Virus record (IMG/VR): IMGVR_UViG_3300020411_000617
Location: 1 to 20,258 of that record
Reading direction: 5' to 3' (one strand)
Source of the DNA: a virus
Length of the DNA: 20,258 nt
Shown: piece by piece, positions 1 through 7,684 of the stretch
How positions within the stretch are numbered: position 1 is the first letter of the stretch
Layout: each line of letters opens with the position of its first letter
Program-made: the position numbers and the translations under genes
The notes under the pieces: model-generated
Databases searched by the model: none
Told to the model about the DNA's origin: nothing
Seen by the model: the letters and a program-made list of their open reading frames with translations, nothing else

Positions 1-158
1 TCTATAAGAGGTTGACTGCCTTCGTAGATATATTCATCTTCGTTAAAGCAGTTTTGATTGTTAGTGCAATTAGTATTGAAGCTGTCGCCCATTGCCTTTC
101 CTGCAAACAGCGCAAGAAGCAATGTTGTTGCTAATATTAGCTTTGTAAAGTGTTCCAT
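1..158 (-). CDS. Exported small protein, N-terminal part only (runs off the left edge)
   Basis: Reading leftward from ATG at 158, 52 codons stay open to the window edge, so the gene is partial. The start MEHFTKLILATTLLLALFAG, followed by KAMG-DS, is a typical signal peptide, with predicted cleavage near residue 24 after an A-M-G motif. The mature start is Asn-rich and has two cysteines (NCTNNQNC), much like the mature start of the adjacent 403-residue repeat protein (GNCTQGTQYC), so the two may be related. The first 22 bases overlap the end of that upstream gene. No clear Shine-Dalgarno is visible, which suggests translational coupling. The function is unknown. The protein is probably exported to the periplasm or envelope. 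Confidence 0.6.
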   Translation of the reverse strand, partial: MEHFTKLILATTLLLALFAGKAMGDSFNTNCTNNQNCFNEDEYIYEGSQPLI

Positions 159-1348
159 TCTTTAGCACACGTAGCACCTGACTTATTAACGCCTTTGTGC
201 TTTCCTTCTGTATGTTTAGTTCTCTTACAAGATTTAATCCAAGCTTTTCTTTCTGCTTTCTTTTGATTGACTATTGCCTGTTCCGCTTGTTGAGCTCTAG
301 ACACTCTTTCGTCTAGTTTTGCTTGGTGTTCCTCATAATCAGGTCTCTCCCATACATTTTCGGTCCATGCTACTTTGGCTTCTTCGCCTATTTTACCTTC
401 ATACGGACAAGGTGTTCCTGCCATCTCCATTGCCTGGAATACTCTTTCATCTTGACACATTAAAGATACTGCTGCAACTTTCATACCCATATCATATACA
501 GTTTTAGAAAGTTTTATCCTTTCACAGTTTTCATCTCTAATGCTTCTACCTCCTGCAATACCAAATACTTGTGTTTGTACTGCACCACTAATTCCTGTTG
601 TACATAAGTCTTGAGAAAAACTAGCTCCAATACTAGGTGCTATAGCACTAGGTGGAGGACTTTTAATTTCTTGTTTAATAGTCTGTTCTGTTTTATTCTC
701 GTTCTTATTAATGTTTTCGTTCCTATTGTTATTAGTGTTATTCGTTGTTACATTACTATCTGATGTTGATTCACTCTTATTAATATTTGTATTATTAGAG
801 GTTGTGTTATTAGTATTATTTGAAGTACTGTTAACAGTTTGATCAACAGTTGAATTATTTGTATTCGTATTATTACTTGTACTGTTCACCGTTGTATTAT
901 TGGTGTTGGTATTATTGTTGGTATTCGTTGAAGTACCAGTATATGTTGTATTATTCGTATTGTTATTGGTATTTGTTGAAGTACCTGTGTAATTTGTAGT
1001 ATTATTATTGTTATTTGTATTCGTCGAAGTACCAGTATAAGTCGTCGTGTTGACATTGGTATTATTATTGGTATTCGTGTTCGTTGAAGTACTTGTGTTC
1101 GTATTCGTGTTTGTATTCGTATTCGTTGAAGTACTTGTATTCGTGTTCGTGTTCGTATTGGTGTTCGTATTGGTATTCGTGTTCGTGTTCGTATTGGTAT
1201 TAGTTGCAGTCGTTGTAGTGTTGGTCTCTACAGACTCACAATATTGAGTACCTTGCGTACAGTTACCTGTTTGATCAGCATGTGCTGTTCCTATACTGCC
1301 CAAAAGAATTACCCCCATTATGTAAGGAAGTATCTTTAATTTTTTCAT
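137..1348 (-). CDS. Exported Asn/Thr-repeat protein with conserved C-terminal domain
   Basis: This 403-residue protein starts at ATG 1348 with an AGGGGA ribosome binding site. Residues 1-24 form a signal peptide ending in AHA, and mature residues begin DQ. From about residue 43 to 220 it is almost entirely Asn and Thr. This includes a long run of alternating T-N, TSTST interruptions, three copies of a YTGTSTNTNNN unit and several NSTSNN units. A PPPS linker near 231 leads to a globular C-terminal part with cysteines (DLCTTGISGAVQ, DENCERIKLSK, AVSLMCQDERVFQAMEMAGTPCPYEGK). From memory, similar C-terminal domains occur in other marine phage hypothetical proteins. A charged, probably helical tail follows. 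The repeat could form a solenoid or flexible stalk. Expression is probably late, from the minus-strand TATAAATA box at 1422-1429. A virion or cell-surface role is inference only. Confidence 0.85.
   Translation of the reverse strand: MKKLKILPYIMGVILLGSIGTAHADQTGNCTQGTQYCESVETNTTTTATNTNTNTNTNTNTNTNTNTNTNTSTSTNTNTNTNTNTSTSTNTNTNNNTNVNTTTYTGTSTNTNNNNNTTNYTGTSTNTNNNTNNTTYTGTSTNTNNNTNTNNTTVNSTSNNTNTNNSTVDQTVNSTSNNTNNTTSNNTNINKSESTSDSNVTTNNTNNNRNENINKNENKTEQTIKQEIKSPPPSAIAPSIGASFSQDLCTTGISGAVQTQVFGIAGGRSIRDENCERIKLSKTVYDMGMKVAAVSLMCQDERVFQAMEMAGTPCPYEGKIGEEAKVAWTENVWERPDYEEHQAKLDERVSRAQQAEQAIVNQKKAERKAWIKSCKRTKHTEGKHKGVNKSGATCAKEWNTLQS
690..1222 (-). repeat. Low-complexity Asn/Thr-coding repeat tract
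   Basis: The coding strand consists of short imperfect repeats, mainly the hexamer pattern AAY-ACN (Asn-Thr). Its densest part lies about 1057-1215. Two longer units recur: one encoding TSTST between T-N runs, near 1080-1140, and three copies encoding YTGTSTNTN near 920-1050. Thr codons here are often ACG or ACC, whereas the AT-rich neighbouring genes mostly use ACA or ACT. This tract is therefore compositionally unlike its surroundings. Copy number could change by slippage or recombination. Boundaries are approximate. Confidence 0.85.
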
Positions 1349-1421
1349 TTGTTTGTCCCCTGAAAAACATCACTTCTCCCATAACGAAAGTTAAACTCTT
1401 AATCTATATGATTAACAACAC

Positions 1422-1429
1422 TATTTATA
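1422..1429 (-). promoter_or_regulatory. T4-type late promoter for the leftward exported-protein genes
   Basis: TATTTATA on the plus strand is TATAAATA read leftward, the exact T4 late-promoter core. With the usual spacing, transcription would start near 1416, giving a leader of about 68 bases before ATG 1348. It lies in the 222-base intergenic gap that also holds the divergent late box at 1540-1547. Confidence 0.6.
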
Positions 1430-1539
1430 ATTCTTTGGTAAAGAATACCAAAATATTCTTATTAACTGCAATTCTATTATAAATCTCTATGAGAGAGGAT
1501 TTAAGGGCTTCTATATTAACTGTATTCGTTCTGAATACT

Positions 1540-1547
1540 TATAAATA
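1540..1547 (+). promoter_or_regulatory. T4-type late promoter opening the long rightward gene block
   Basis: This is a perfect TATAAATA in the intergenic region. The expected start near 1553 leaves an 18-base leader that still contains the AGGA ribosome binding site (1560-1563) for the GTG start at 1571. No other promoter is obvious before 13414, so it may drive the whole modification block. Confidence 0.65.
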
Positions 1548-1570
1548 ACTTACATAAACAGGAACAATGT

Positions 1571-1879
1571 GTGCAGATAGTAAGAGTAATATTTACTTTC
1601 TTCCTAATGGCAGTCTTTTTCTGGTCATGGCCTGTTAGGTTATTTACAGATAAAAATAACTGTTACTTTTGGACGCTGGAGCGTCTGATTGTTGAGGGAG
1701 GAAGCGCTAAGTGGTATAACAGCAAACGCTGGTTTGGTTATCATGTAATATGGGTTGATCAAGATGGCATTGCTTGGGAATATACCCGTCCACGTATGCT
1801 CAGAAACACCCCGTGGTGGAAGATGATCTTTTATAATGGCACAGTTCGTAAATTTAGAACATTTAGAAGAGATCAATGA
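1571..1879 (+). CDS. Small hypothetical protein with N-terminal membrane anchor
   Basis: This 102-residue protein starts at GTG 1571, placed by AGGA seven bases upstream. The ATG at 1567 is in another frame and closes after 23 codons. Residues 3-22 (IVRVIFTFFLMAVFFWSW) form one hydrophobic segment followed by RLFTDKNN, so it is probably an N-terminally anchored inner-membrane protein. The rest is a compact, tryptophan- and arginine-rich domain (KWYNSKRWFGYHVIWVDQDG, WEYTRPRMLR) with a basic end. I do not recognise its function. Its stop overlaps the desaturase start (ATGA), so the two are probably coupled. It may be a membrane partner of the lipid enzyme, but nothing in the sequence proves that. 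Confidence 0.7.
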   Translation: MQIVRVIFTFFLMAVFFWSWPVRLFTDKNNCYFWTLERLIVEGGSAKWYNSKRWFGYHVIWVDQDGIAWEYTRPRMLRNTPWWKMIFYNGTVRKFRTFRRDQ

Positions 1880-2613
1880 GAAAGGCAATATATAAACAGA
1901 ACAAATCTTGGGCGCCTGTTACATTATTGGTTGGCCAAATTATTGCTCAAATTACAGCACTAAGTTCCTTATTTCTATTTTCATGGACCCCTGCTACAAT
2001 AGCAATTTCAGTCATAACATATTGTGGTATCATGCTTGGTATTACAATGGGGTACCATAGACTATACTCCCACAATGCTTATAAATGTCCCAAACCTATA
2101 GAGTATCTACTATTATTCTTTGCACACATTATGATGGTAGGTCCTGCAATTACTTGGGCAGCAAATCACAGGGAACACCACAAGTACGCTGACACTCCTC
2201 AAGACCCACATAGTCCTTATTATCGTGGTGTTATGTTAGCGTACTTTGGTCAAGTATTAATTGATATAGACTTTAAATTTGTTAGAGATTTACTAAGACG
2301 TAAAATACACAGATTACAAGTTAAATATTATTGGCATGTAATACTAATATGGGCTGCACTATTATTTTCATATGATCCTTATGCACTTATATATGCTTGG
2401 TTAGTTCCAGCAGGATTTGCCAAAATGATTGGCTCGTTAGTATTTACATTTTCACATAGAAATAGAATGGCTCATAGTGATATGTGGGTTGGACTTATAA
2501 CATTAGGCGAAGGGTTTCACGATAAACATCATGAAAACGCTAGAACCGCTTTGTGGCATCCTTTAGATTTAGGTGGCCAACTTATACGAGTGATAGATAG
2601 AAATGTACAATAA
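1876..2613 (+). CDS. Fatty acid desaturase (acyl-CoA delta-9 type)
   Basis: This is a membrane di-iron desaturase. It carries the three histidine boxes of the stearoyl-CoA/delta-9 desaturase family: HRLYSH at residues 61-66, HREHH at 98-102 and HDKHH at 215-219. Hydrophobic pairs flank them at about 14-56, 76-96 and 153-190, as expected for this integral membrane family. It has 245 residues, somewhat short for the family, with no fused cytochrome b5 domain. Family members introduce a cis double bond into acyl chains using O2 and an electron donor. The donor would have to come from the host, because no ferredoxin is seen here. It begins by ATGA overlap with the previous gene. Likely roles are changing host membrane fluidity or making an unsaturated acyl group for the following enzymes, but both are inference. 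Confidence 0.93.
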   Translation: MRKAIYKQNKSWAPVTLLVGQIIAQITALSSLFLFSWTPATIAISVITYCGIMLGITMGYHRLYSHNAYKCPKPIEYLLLFFAHIMMVGPAITWAANHREHHKYADTPQDPHSPYYRGVMLAYFGQVLIDIDFKFVRDLLRRKIHRLQVKYYWHVILIWAALLFSYDPYALIYAWLVPAGFAKMIGSLVFTFSHRNRMAHSDMWVGLITLGEGFHDKHHENARTALWHPLDLGGQLIRVIDRNVQ

Positions 2614-3262
2614 AAGACATTATCCAGCGATTGCACAATTAGATATAGACTTAGACTACACATTAATAGAAGATTTTATGTGGGATAACTATAATCGTTG
2701 GCAAAATAACTTTGAAGCACATAAAGGTCTAGCAGTAGCAAGTAACAATATTGCCAATGATACATATAAGGCAGTTCAACACTTTCATTTAACAGAGTGT
2801 AGAAAAGAAGAACAATTAGGTGAAGCAAACGAATATTCAACTAAAGATAAATTAAGAAGAAATATTCCATTTACAATGGACGAACATAATTGGGATGATC
2901 CAGTGGATTTTTATAATGGTAGTGAACTACAAAAACATTTAAATTCAAAATTCCAAGACAAACTTATAAGAGTTCGTTATTCTAGAATGTTTCCAGGAGG
3001 CGAAGTGCCACCACATATTGATTATAATACAACTTATGCCATGAGGTTTATAATACCCATATCAGGCAATAAAGGAGTAGAAAATCATTTTTGGGTAAAT
3101 GGAGAACATTTAAAGGTTGAAATGGAGGAGAAAAAATGCTATTTTTTAAACATAGGATATCGTCATGCCGTGTACCATAAAGGTATGGGCATACGACATT
3201 ATTTGATTGGCTCTATAGCAGGCCAAAGGGATTTTGAATGTATAAGGTTATCGACAACGTAA
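2603..3262 (+). CDS. Aspartyl/asparaginyl beta-hydroxylase-like 2OG-Fe(II) oxygenase
   Basis: This 219-residue protein resembles the Asp/Asn beta-hydroxylase (cupin-fold, 2-oxoglutarate and iron dependent) family. The metal-binding triad is visible as H138-I-D140 in GGEVPPHIDYN and a distal His, probably H188, in NIGYRHAVYHKG. R198 in GIRHYLIG is a candidate 2-oxoglutarate ligand. The core strands around the motif (RMFPGGEVPPHID, MRFIIPISG) fit the family. The first 100 or so residues are not recognised. The start overlaps the desaturase by 11 bases. Family members hydroxylate Asp or Asn side chains of proteins or small-molecule precursors. The Asn-rich exported protein upstream is a possible substrate, but that is only a guess. 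Fold assignment is fairly sure and substrate is unknown. Confidence 0.78.
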   Translation: MYNKRHYPAIAQLDIDLDYTLIEDFMWDNYNRWQNNFEAHKGLAVASNNIANDTYKAVQHFHLTECRKEEQLGEANEYSTKDKLRRNIPFTMDEHNWDDPVDFYNGSELQKHLNSKFQDKLIRVRYSRMFPGGEVPPHIDYNTTYAMRFIIPISGNKGVENHFWVNGEHLKVEMEEKKCYFLNIGYRHAVYHKGMGIRHYLIGSIAGQRDFECIRLSTT

Positions 3263-3822
3263 TAGATCTTGGACTAGAATCAGCAGTATGGATGGTTCAA
3301 GAACAAGCACTAGAAGAGGGTAATACATCTATTACTCCAGACAAATATAATATAAGAACATCAGAAGGACTACCTTTAATAATTTTATGGAAAGGTAGAG
3401 TAGCAGGATTCTGTTTATACGAGCCTAGTCATTACACAGGTGACCCTGATGTTGCAGTAAGAATATGTCGTTTACATATATTAAAAAAATACAGACATAA
3501 TCAATTAGGATTTTACTTTTGGGATCATTGTCTTAAATTAGCAAAGAAAGATGGTTACAAAATACAATACATGACACATGATATTAATGCACATGCTATG
3601 AACTCGTTATATCAACATAGGAGAAGAGTACCTGGTCATAGTGATGTGCCATACGAATTAGATTCATTTAAATCTATTAAACTAGATAAAAGAATGTTAT
3701 TTGATGTAGATCCTGGTTCAGGGTTTTTACAGTATGTTTATTATGTGGATGTTCAAAACGAGGGTTACGATTGGCAACCCAAAACTAATATAATTTGGAG
3801 AGAACACGATGGCAAACTTTAA
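3238..3822 (+). CDS. GNAT-like N-acetyltransferase family protein
   Basis: This 194-residue protein has a middle part that reads like a GNAT fold: a strand with GRVAGFCLYEP, a strand with VAVRICRLHI, then KKYRHNQLGFYFWDHCLKLAKKDGYK in the place of the acetyl-CoA pyrophosphate loop and following helix. After that comes a strand with IQYMTHDINAHAMNSLYQHR, resembling the usual NxxA...Y segment. The classic Q/RxxGxG/A loop is degenerate (HNQLGF), so activity is not assured. It may transfer an acyl or acetyl group to an amine on whatever the surrounding enzymes modify. The start overlaps the oxygenase gene by 25 bases and the end overlaps the next gene by 14, indicating one translationally coupled unit. 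Confidence 0.55.
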   Translation: MYKVIDNVIDLGLESAVWMVQEQALEEGNTSITPDKYNIRTSEGLPLIILWKGRVAGFCLYEPSHYTGDPDVAVRICRLHILKKYRHNQLGFYFWDHCLKLAKKDGYKIQYMTHDINAHAMNSLYQHRRRVPGHSDVPYELDSFKSIKLDKRMLFDVDPGSGFLQYVYYVDVQNEGYDWQPKTNIIWREHDGKL

Positions 3823-4402
3823 TAAACACCAATTAGCACATTGGATGGAGTTAGTCAGAAACTATGATGATGGGATAGAGGCATTTTGGCCAAGTCAAAT
3901 AAATGCTAAAGCATGGATAGCAGACTCTTTAGAGTTTAACTTATACATGCCACAATGTCATTCAGTAGTAATATTTGGAGCATGGTATGGTGTATTAGCA
4001 GACATGTTACGAATACAAGATACAATTTGCGTAGATAAAGAAGCAAAGTATTTAGAGTGGTGTGCTAAAAAATATGATGTATGGCAAGGTTGTATGTCTA
4101 AATTTGAGTACGAATACGATCCTGATGTTGTAATAAATACAGTTACAGAACATATAAGTCAGGAAGTATATGAGGAGTGGTTTAGAAAAATTCCTAAAGA
4201 AACTTTTTATATATTACAAGGCAACAATGATACAACTGTGGAAGATCATGTAAGACCGTTTACAGACTTAGGTGACTTTATACAGAAAAATGCTTGTTCT
4301 AATTATGTGTATTCAGATTCAAGACCGTATGAAGGTTCTTGGAATGAGAAGGAAAACAAACCAAACTATTTTGATAGGTATATGATTATAGGTAAAAAAT
4401 GA
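3809..4402 (+). CDS. Class I SAM-dependent methyltransferase-like protein
   Basis: This 197-residue protein has a Rossmann-type arrangement. A first strand and glycine loop lie at about residues 52-67 (SVVIFGAWYGVLADML, motif I in a modified form). An acidic end of strand two follows at CVDKEAKYLEWC, and DPDVVINTVTEHIS at about 106-119 corresponds to the motif IV region. This order is typical of class I methyltransferases, but the glycine loop is GAWYG rather than GxGxG. The acceptor is not identifiable. Neighbours are the GNAT-like gene (14-base overlap) and the SGNH-like gene (ATGA overlap). A role in tailoring the same product is inferred from context. Another nucleotide-binding Rossmann protein is possible. 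Confidence 0.6.
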   Translation: MANFNKHQLAHWMELVRNYDDGIEAFWPSQINAKAWIADSLEFNLYMPQCHSVVIFGAWYGVLADMLRIQDTICVDKEAKYLEWCAKKYDVWQGCMSKFEYEYDPDVVINTVTEHISQEVYEEWFRKIPKETFYILQGNNDTTVEDHVRPFTDLGDFIQKNACSNYVYSDSRPYEGSWNEKENKPNYFDRYMIIGKK

Positions 4403-5241
4403 AAAATACATTATGGATATTCGGTGATTCATACGCCACAGATAGAGAAGGCCATTTAGCACATATATCTCCCAAACCAGAATGGGCATGGTATATGTCT
4501 CTTGCAAGAAAACTAAGAATGGAAGTCGAAAACCATGCACTAGGTGGTGGCCCAAATGAATACACTATAAAAAAGTTCCATGATAAATTACCTGAAATGC
4601 AACAGGGAGATCCTGTTGTTATTGTACTCACAGAAATAATGAGAAAGTGGGTTATAAAAGACAGACCAATATTATCATTCTTACGAGCTTTAGAAAGAGA
4701 AACTGTTTTAAAAGGAACCCCCGGTATTCCTGTTGATATGGATTTCTTTGAAACATATTGGTTAGATGTGTGGGACGAAGAAATTGAAACAAATCATACA
4801 AGAAATTTTCTAAATACTATTGCTTATATGAAGTATAAAAAGAAAATTAACCCTATTGTAATACCCTCATTTCCTTCTACTGTACATGCAATTAAATCAG
4901 TATGGCCAAGAGAGATACCTATGTGTCATGGCAATTTAAATAAAATATCTGTTTATGAAATATCAGAAACACCTAAACAATTACCTCCAGATATGGCAGA
5001 CTTTAGAAACAATCACATGGATCGATCAAACCATGAAATATTAGCAAATAAAGTTTATAATTCAATAGTTGATGGTAGTGATATAGATTTAAAAAGCAAT
5101 TTTAAAAGAAACTTATATAGTCAAAAACAAATAAAAGAAAAATACAATCCAGATGGAAAATTAGATTGGTTAAATGATAATTGGGGTGATGTTAACAAAT
5201 CTCATCTGACAGATGATGGCAATGCAAGAAGAAAACCATGA
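4399..5241 (+). CDS. SGNH/GDSL-like hydrolase
   Basis: This 280-residue protein starts LWIFGDSYA, which matches block I of SGNH hydrolases, with the nucleophile Ser at residue 11. HALGGGPNEY at about 47-56 fits block II, where the oxyanion Gly and Asn are expected. VVIVLTEIMRKW takes the block III position but lacks the usual GxND. SHLTDDGN near 268-275 resembles the C-terminal catalytic His block (H269). Such enzymes are esterases, lipases or O-acyl transferases acting on lipids or glycans. No signal peptide is present, so action is cytoplasmic. The gene is linked by 4-base overlaps on both sides. Deacylation or acyl transfer in the same pathway as the desaturase and GNAT-like genes is a reasonable inference. 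Confidence 0.68.
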   Translation: MKNTLWIFGDSYATDREGHLAHISPKPEWAWYMSLARKLRMEVENHALGGGPNEYTIKKFHDKLPEMQQGDPVVIVLTEIMRKWVIKDRPILSFLRALERETVLKGTPGIPVDMDFFETYWLDVWDEEIETNHTRNFLNTIAYMKYKKKINPIVIPSFPSTVHAIKSVWPREIPMCHGNLNKISVYEISETPKQLPPDMADFRNNHMDRSNHEILANKVYNSIVDGSDIDLKSNFKRNLYSQKQIKEKYNPDGKLDWLNDNWGDVNKSHLTDDGNARRKP

Positions 5242-6635
5242 GTAATAATCAGGAGAGAATGGATGAGCTTACGGATAAACGTCTCAAAGTTAATGAGATA
5301 AGTTCTTCCTTCTGTGCTGCTAAGTGGTTACAAACTACATTATATCTAAACAATGGATTTAATCATTCTTGTCACCACCCTTCACCTCACAAAATACCAT
5401 TAGAAGAATTAGAACAAAATATACACGCATTACATAATAGCAACTTTAAAAAAGAACAAAGAGCTAAAATGTTACGAGGCGAAAGACCTAAAGAGTGTGA
5501 ATACTGTTGGAAAATAGAAGACTTAGGAAAAGGATATTTCTCAGACAGGCACTTAAAGTCTACACAAACTTGGGCTTACGATAAAATAGATGAGATTGCA
5601 AGTAAAGATCCATATGACGATATATTCCCTACATATTTAGAAGTATCACTATCAAATGCTTGTAACTTTGCCTGTGCATATTGTTCTCCTGAAATTAGTA
5701 GTAAGTGGATGGAGGATATTAAAAAGAACGGAGAGTATCCTACAAAGTTTGGCTCTCATAATTTAGACTGGTTAAAATCTGAAGGTAGATTTCCATATGA
5801 CAATAAAGAACATAATCCTTATGTAGAAGCATTTTATAAATGGTTTCCATTAGCATTTCCTCATTTAAGAGTATTCCGTATTACAGGCGGAGAACCTACA
5901 ATGGCAAAAGAGTTTTGGAAAGTAATGGATATGCTTAAGGAAAATTTAGATAAAGAAAATAAACCTAGAATGAGATTTGCCGTTAGTACTAATTTATGTA
6001 CACCTGACAAACTTATAGATAGACTAATAGAAAAAATAAATGCTATACAAGATCAAGTTATAGAAATACAAGTGTTTACAAGTGCAGAAGCAACAGGTAA
6101 ACAGAATGATTATGTAAGAGATGGAATGGATTATGAACTGTGGTTAAAAAATTGTAATCGTATTTTAGATGAAACAAAAGCTCTGTTATGTCCAATGACT
6201 ACAATTAATTTATTGAGTTTACCTTCTTTTACAGGATTTATTGATGATGTTGTTAAGATGAGAGGTAGACATAATGTTACTGCATTTAATAGATTGCCAT
6301 TTAGTGTTAATTATTTACGATTCCCTCCCCACTTACAAACTGTTCTATTAGACAAATCAGAAAGACAAGAATATGCAGATGAAATACAGGAACATTGTGA
6401 GAAGTATTTAGAAGAACAAAGTAGTGCTAAATTATATTTAGATGACTTAGACCAAATTAAAAGATTCTGTGATTACTTAAGAACAGAAGAAACACAATGG
6501 AAGTATCGTGGAGACTTTGCAAAATTTGTAACTGCATACGATACTAGAAGAGGAAAAAACTTTAAAGAAACTTTTCCTGAATTTGCACATTTAGTAGATG
6601 AATGGAAATACATTCATGCGGAGATGAGAGATTGA
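5238..6635 (+). CDS. Radical SAM protein with N-terminal twitch-type cysteines (copy 1)
   Basis: This is a 465-residue radical SAM enzyme. The [4Fe-4S]/SAM site is C142-NFA-C146-AY-C149, and the SAM-binding GGEP is at 217-220. The N-terminal region has C26, C45 (NHSCHHP), C87 and C90 (PKECEYCW), a pattern expected to hold an auxiliary iron-sulfur cluster, as in the twitch-domain radical SAM group (cluster domain placed N-terminally instead of C-terminally). A C-terminal DTRRGKNFKETFPEF motif recurs in sister genes. It pairs most closely with copy 2: both share FC-AKW, NHSC, ALHNS, CWxIEDL and SDRHL. It starts by ATGA overlap. Twitch/SPASM relatives usually modify peptides or proteins, though others act on small molecules. 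The substrate here is unknown. Confidence 0.9.
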   Translation: MSNNQERMDELTDKRLKVNEISSSFCAAKWLQTTLYLNNGFNHSCHHPSPHKIPLEELEQNIHALHNSNFKKEQRAKMLRGERPKECEYCWKIEDLGKGYFSDRHLKSTQTWAYDKIDEIASKDPYDDIFPTYLEVSLSNACNFACAYCSPEISSKWMEDIKKNGEYPTKFGSHNLDWLKSEGRFPYDNKEHNPYVEAFYKWFPLAFPHLRVFRITGGEPTMAKEFWKVMDMLKENLDKENKPRMRFAVSTNLCTPDKLIDRLIEKINAIQDQVIEIQVFTSAEATGKQNDYVRDGMDYELWLKNCNRILDETKALLCPMTTINLLSLPSFTGFIDDVVKMRGRHNVTAFNRLPFSVNYLRFPPHLQTVLLDKSERQEYADEIQEHCEKYLEEQSSAKLYLDDLDQIKRFCDYLRTEETQWKYRGDFAKFVTAYDTRRGKNFKETFPEFAHLVDEWKYIHAEMRD

Positions 6636-7684
6636 ACACATTAAAAATGACATTAGCAAATCCTCGAAACGATAAGGATACATTAGAGTTAGATTTTGTT
6701 GCAGAGGATACAGTTATTGGTAGACGTTGGTTTGAAATGGCCACACAATGTTTAGAAGATAATTTACAATATGAAAAAAACTTTTGTTGGTTATCATGGC
6801 CTGATCCTGACAGAGATTTAGATTTCTTAAGAAAAAAATTAAATAGATGTGTAGACTTACTTAATAAACATGGACAAGAAAATCCTAAATGGAATGGTTA
6901 TACAATACATGAGAAATGGAATGATATATTAGAGTATGATGCATTAAATCAATTACATCATCATTTTGAAATACTAATGGGGCAAGTATGGGATATAAGT
7001 CCTTATATGATTACTGCTGATGATGAAACAAAATATCAAATAAGACAATTAAACAATTTAGTACACGAAACACAAAGTAGATTAGCAGTTAATGATTTAC
7101 CATTAGAAATACTTCCTGCCATGACTGTTGTTAGTTATTTAAACATACATAGAGAATTATTTGACGATAGTTACTATGACTCTTTTGATCTTAATAGAAA
7201 CTTTGGAGATATATTTCTACACTATTCACAAACAGGCAAAACACCAATGGAGGCATTTACAGATGATGATGACCATGTTGGTGATGAAAATATTAATGCA
7301 CTAAGATATATTTCAGGAGAATATAATCTTTGGTGGGGTAGAAGTTACACAGATGAACAAGTAGCAGAAAGAAAAAGTTCATTACGAAAGTGGTTAAACA
7401 AAAGAGACCTAATTAAATCTGAACACCCTGACTTCAATTATTATGTAGATGAGAGAGGAGATAAACAAGGTGTTGGTTGGGTAAGAGTAGGTAGATTAAC
7501 TACACCATACAATACAAGACAAGAGTTAATGAGTAAAATATTGACTAGACTTAATATTGTTAAATTACAAACTTTTACAGATGATGAATTACAAGCAGAA
7601 AATACATGGGATTATTCTTGGGCAGATAAAGACTATGAAGAAAAACAAATTGAATTATTGCGTCCACATTTTCCGAGAGAGTAA
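6632..7684 (+). CDS. Unrecognised protein between radical SAM genes
   Basis: I do not recognise this family. I favour TTG 6632 as the start (351 residues). It overlaps the previous stop as TTGA and has GGAG eight bases upstream, matching the coupling seen across the block. ATG 6602 (360 residues) is also in frame but has only a weak binding site and a larger overlap, and ATG 6647 is a third option. The protein is soluble, acidic and rich in Trp and Tyr (FCWLSWPDPDRDLDFL, NLWWGRSYTDEQVAERK). There is no signal peptide, no membrane segment and no CxxxCxxC motif. A DDDDH cluster lies near the middle. Lying between the two most similar radical SAM paralogues, it could be their partner, a peptide-recognition protein or the substrate. 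This is inference from position only. Confidence 0.75.
   Translation: MNTLKMTLANPRNDKDTLELDFVAEDTVIGRRWFEMATQCLEDNLQYEKNFCWLSWPDPDRDLDFLRKKLNRCVDLLNKHGQENPKWNGYTIHEKWNDILEYDALNQLHHHFEILMGQVWDISPYMITADDETKYQIRQLNNLVHETQSRLAVNDLPLEILPAMTVVSYLNIHRELFDDSYYDSFDLNRNFGDIFLHYSQTGKTPMEAFTDDDDHVGDENINALRYISGEYNLWWGRSYTDEQVAERKSSLRKWLNKRDLIKSEHPDFNYYVDERGDKQGVGWVRVGRLTTPYNTRQELMSKILTRLNIVKLQTFTDDELQAENTWDYSWADKDYEEKQIELLRPHFPRE

Noticed and set aside
1047-1247. Rightward open frame rich in Val, Phe and Leu opposite the repeat protein
   Set aside because: It is the antisense shadow of the Asn/Thr codon repeats. It has no ribosome binding site and its composition follows mechanically from the repeat.
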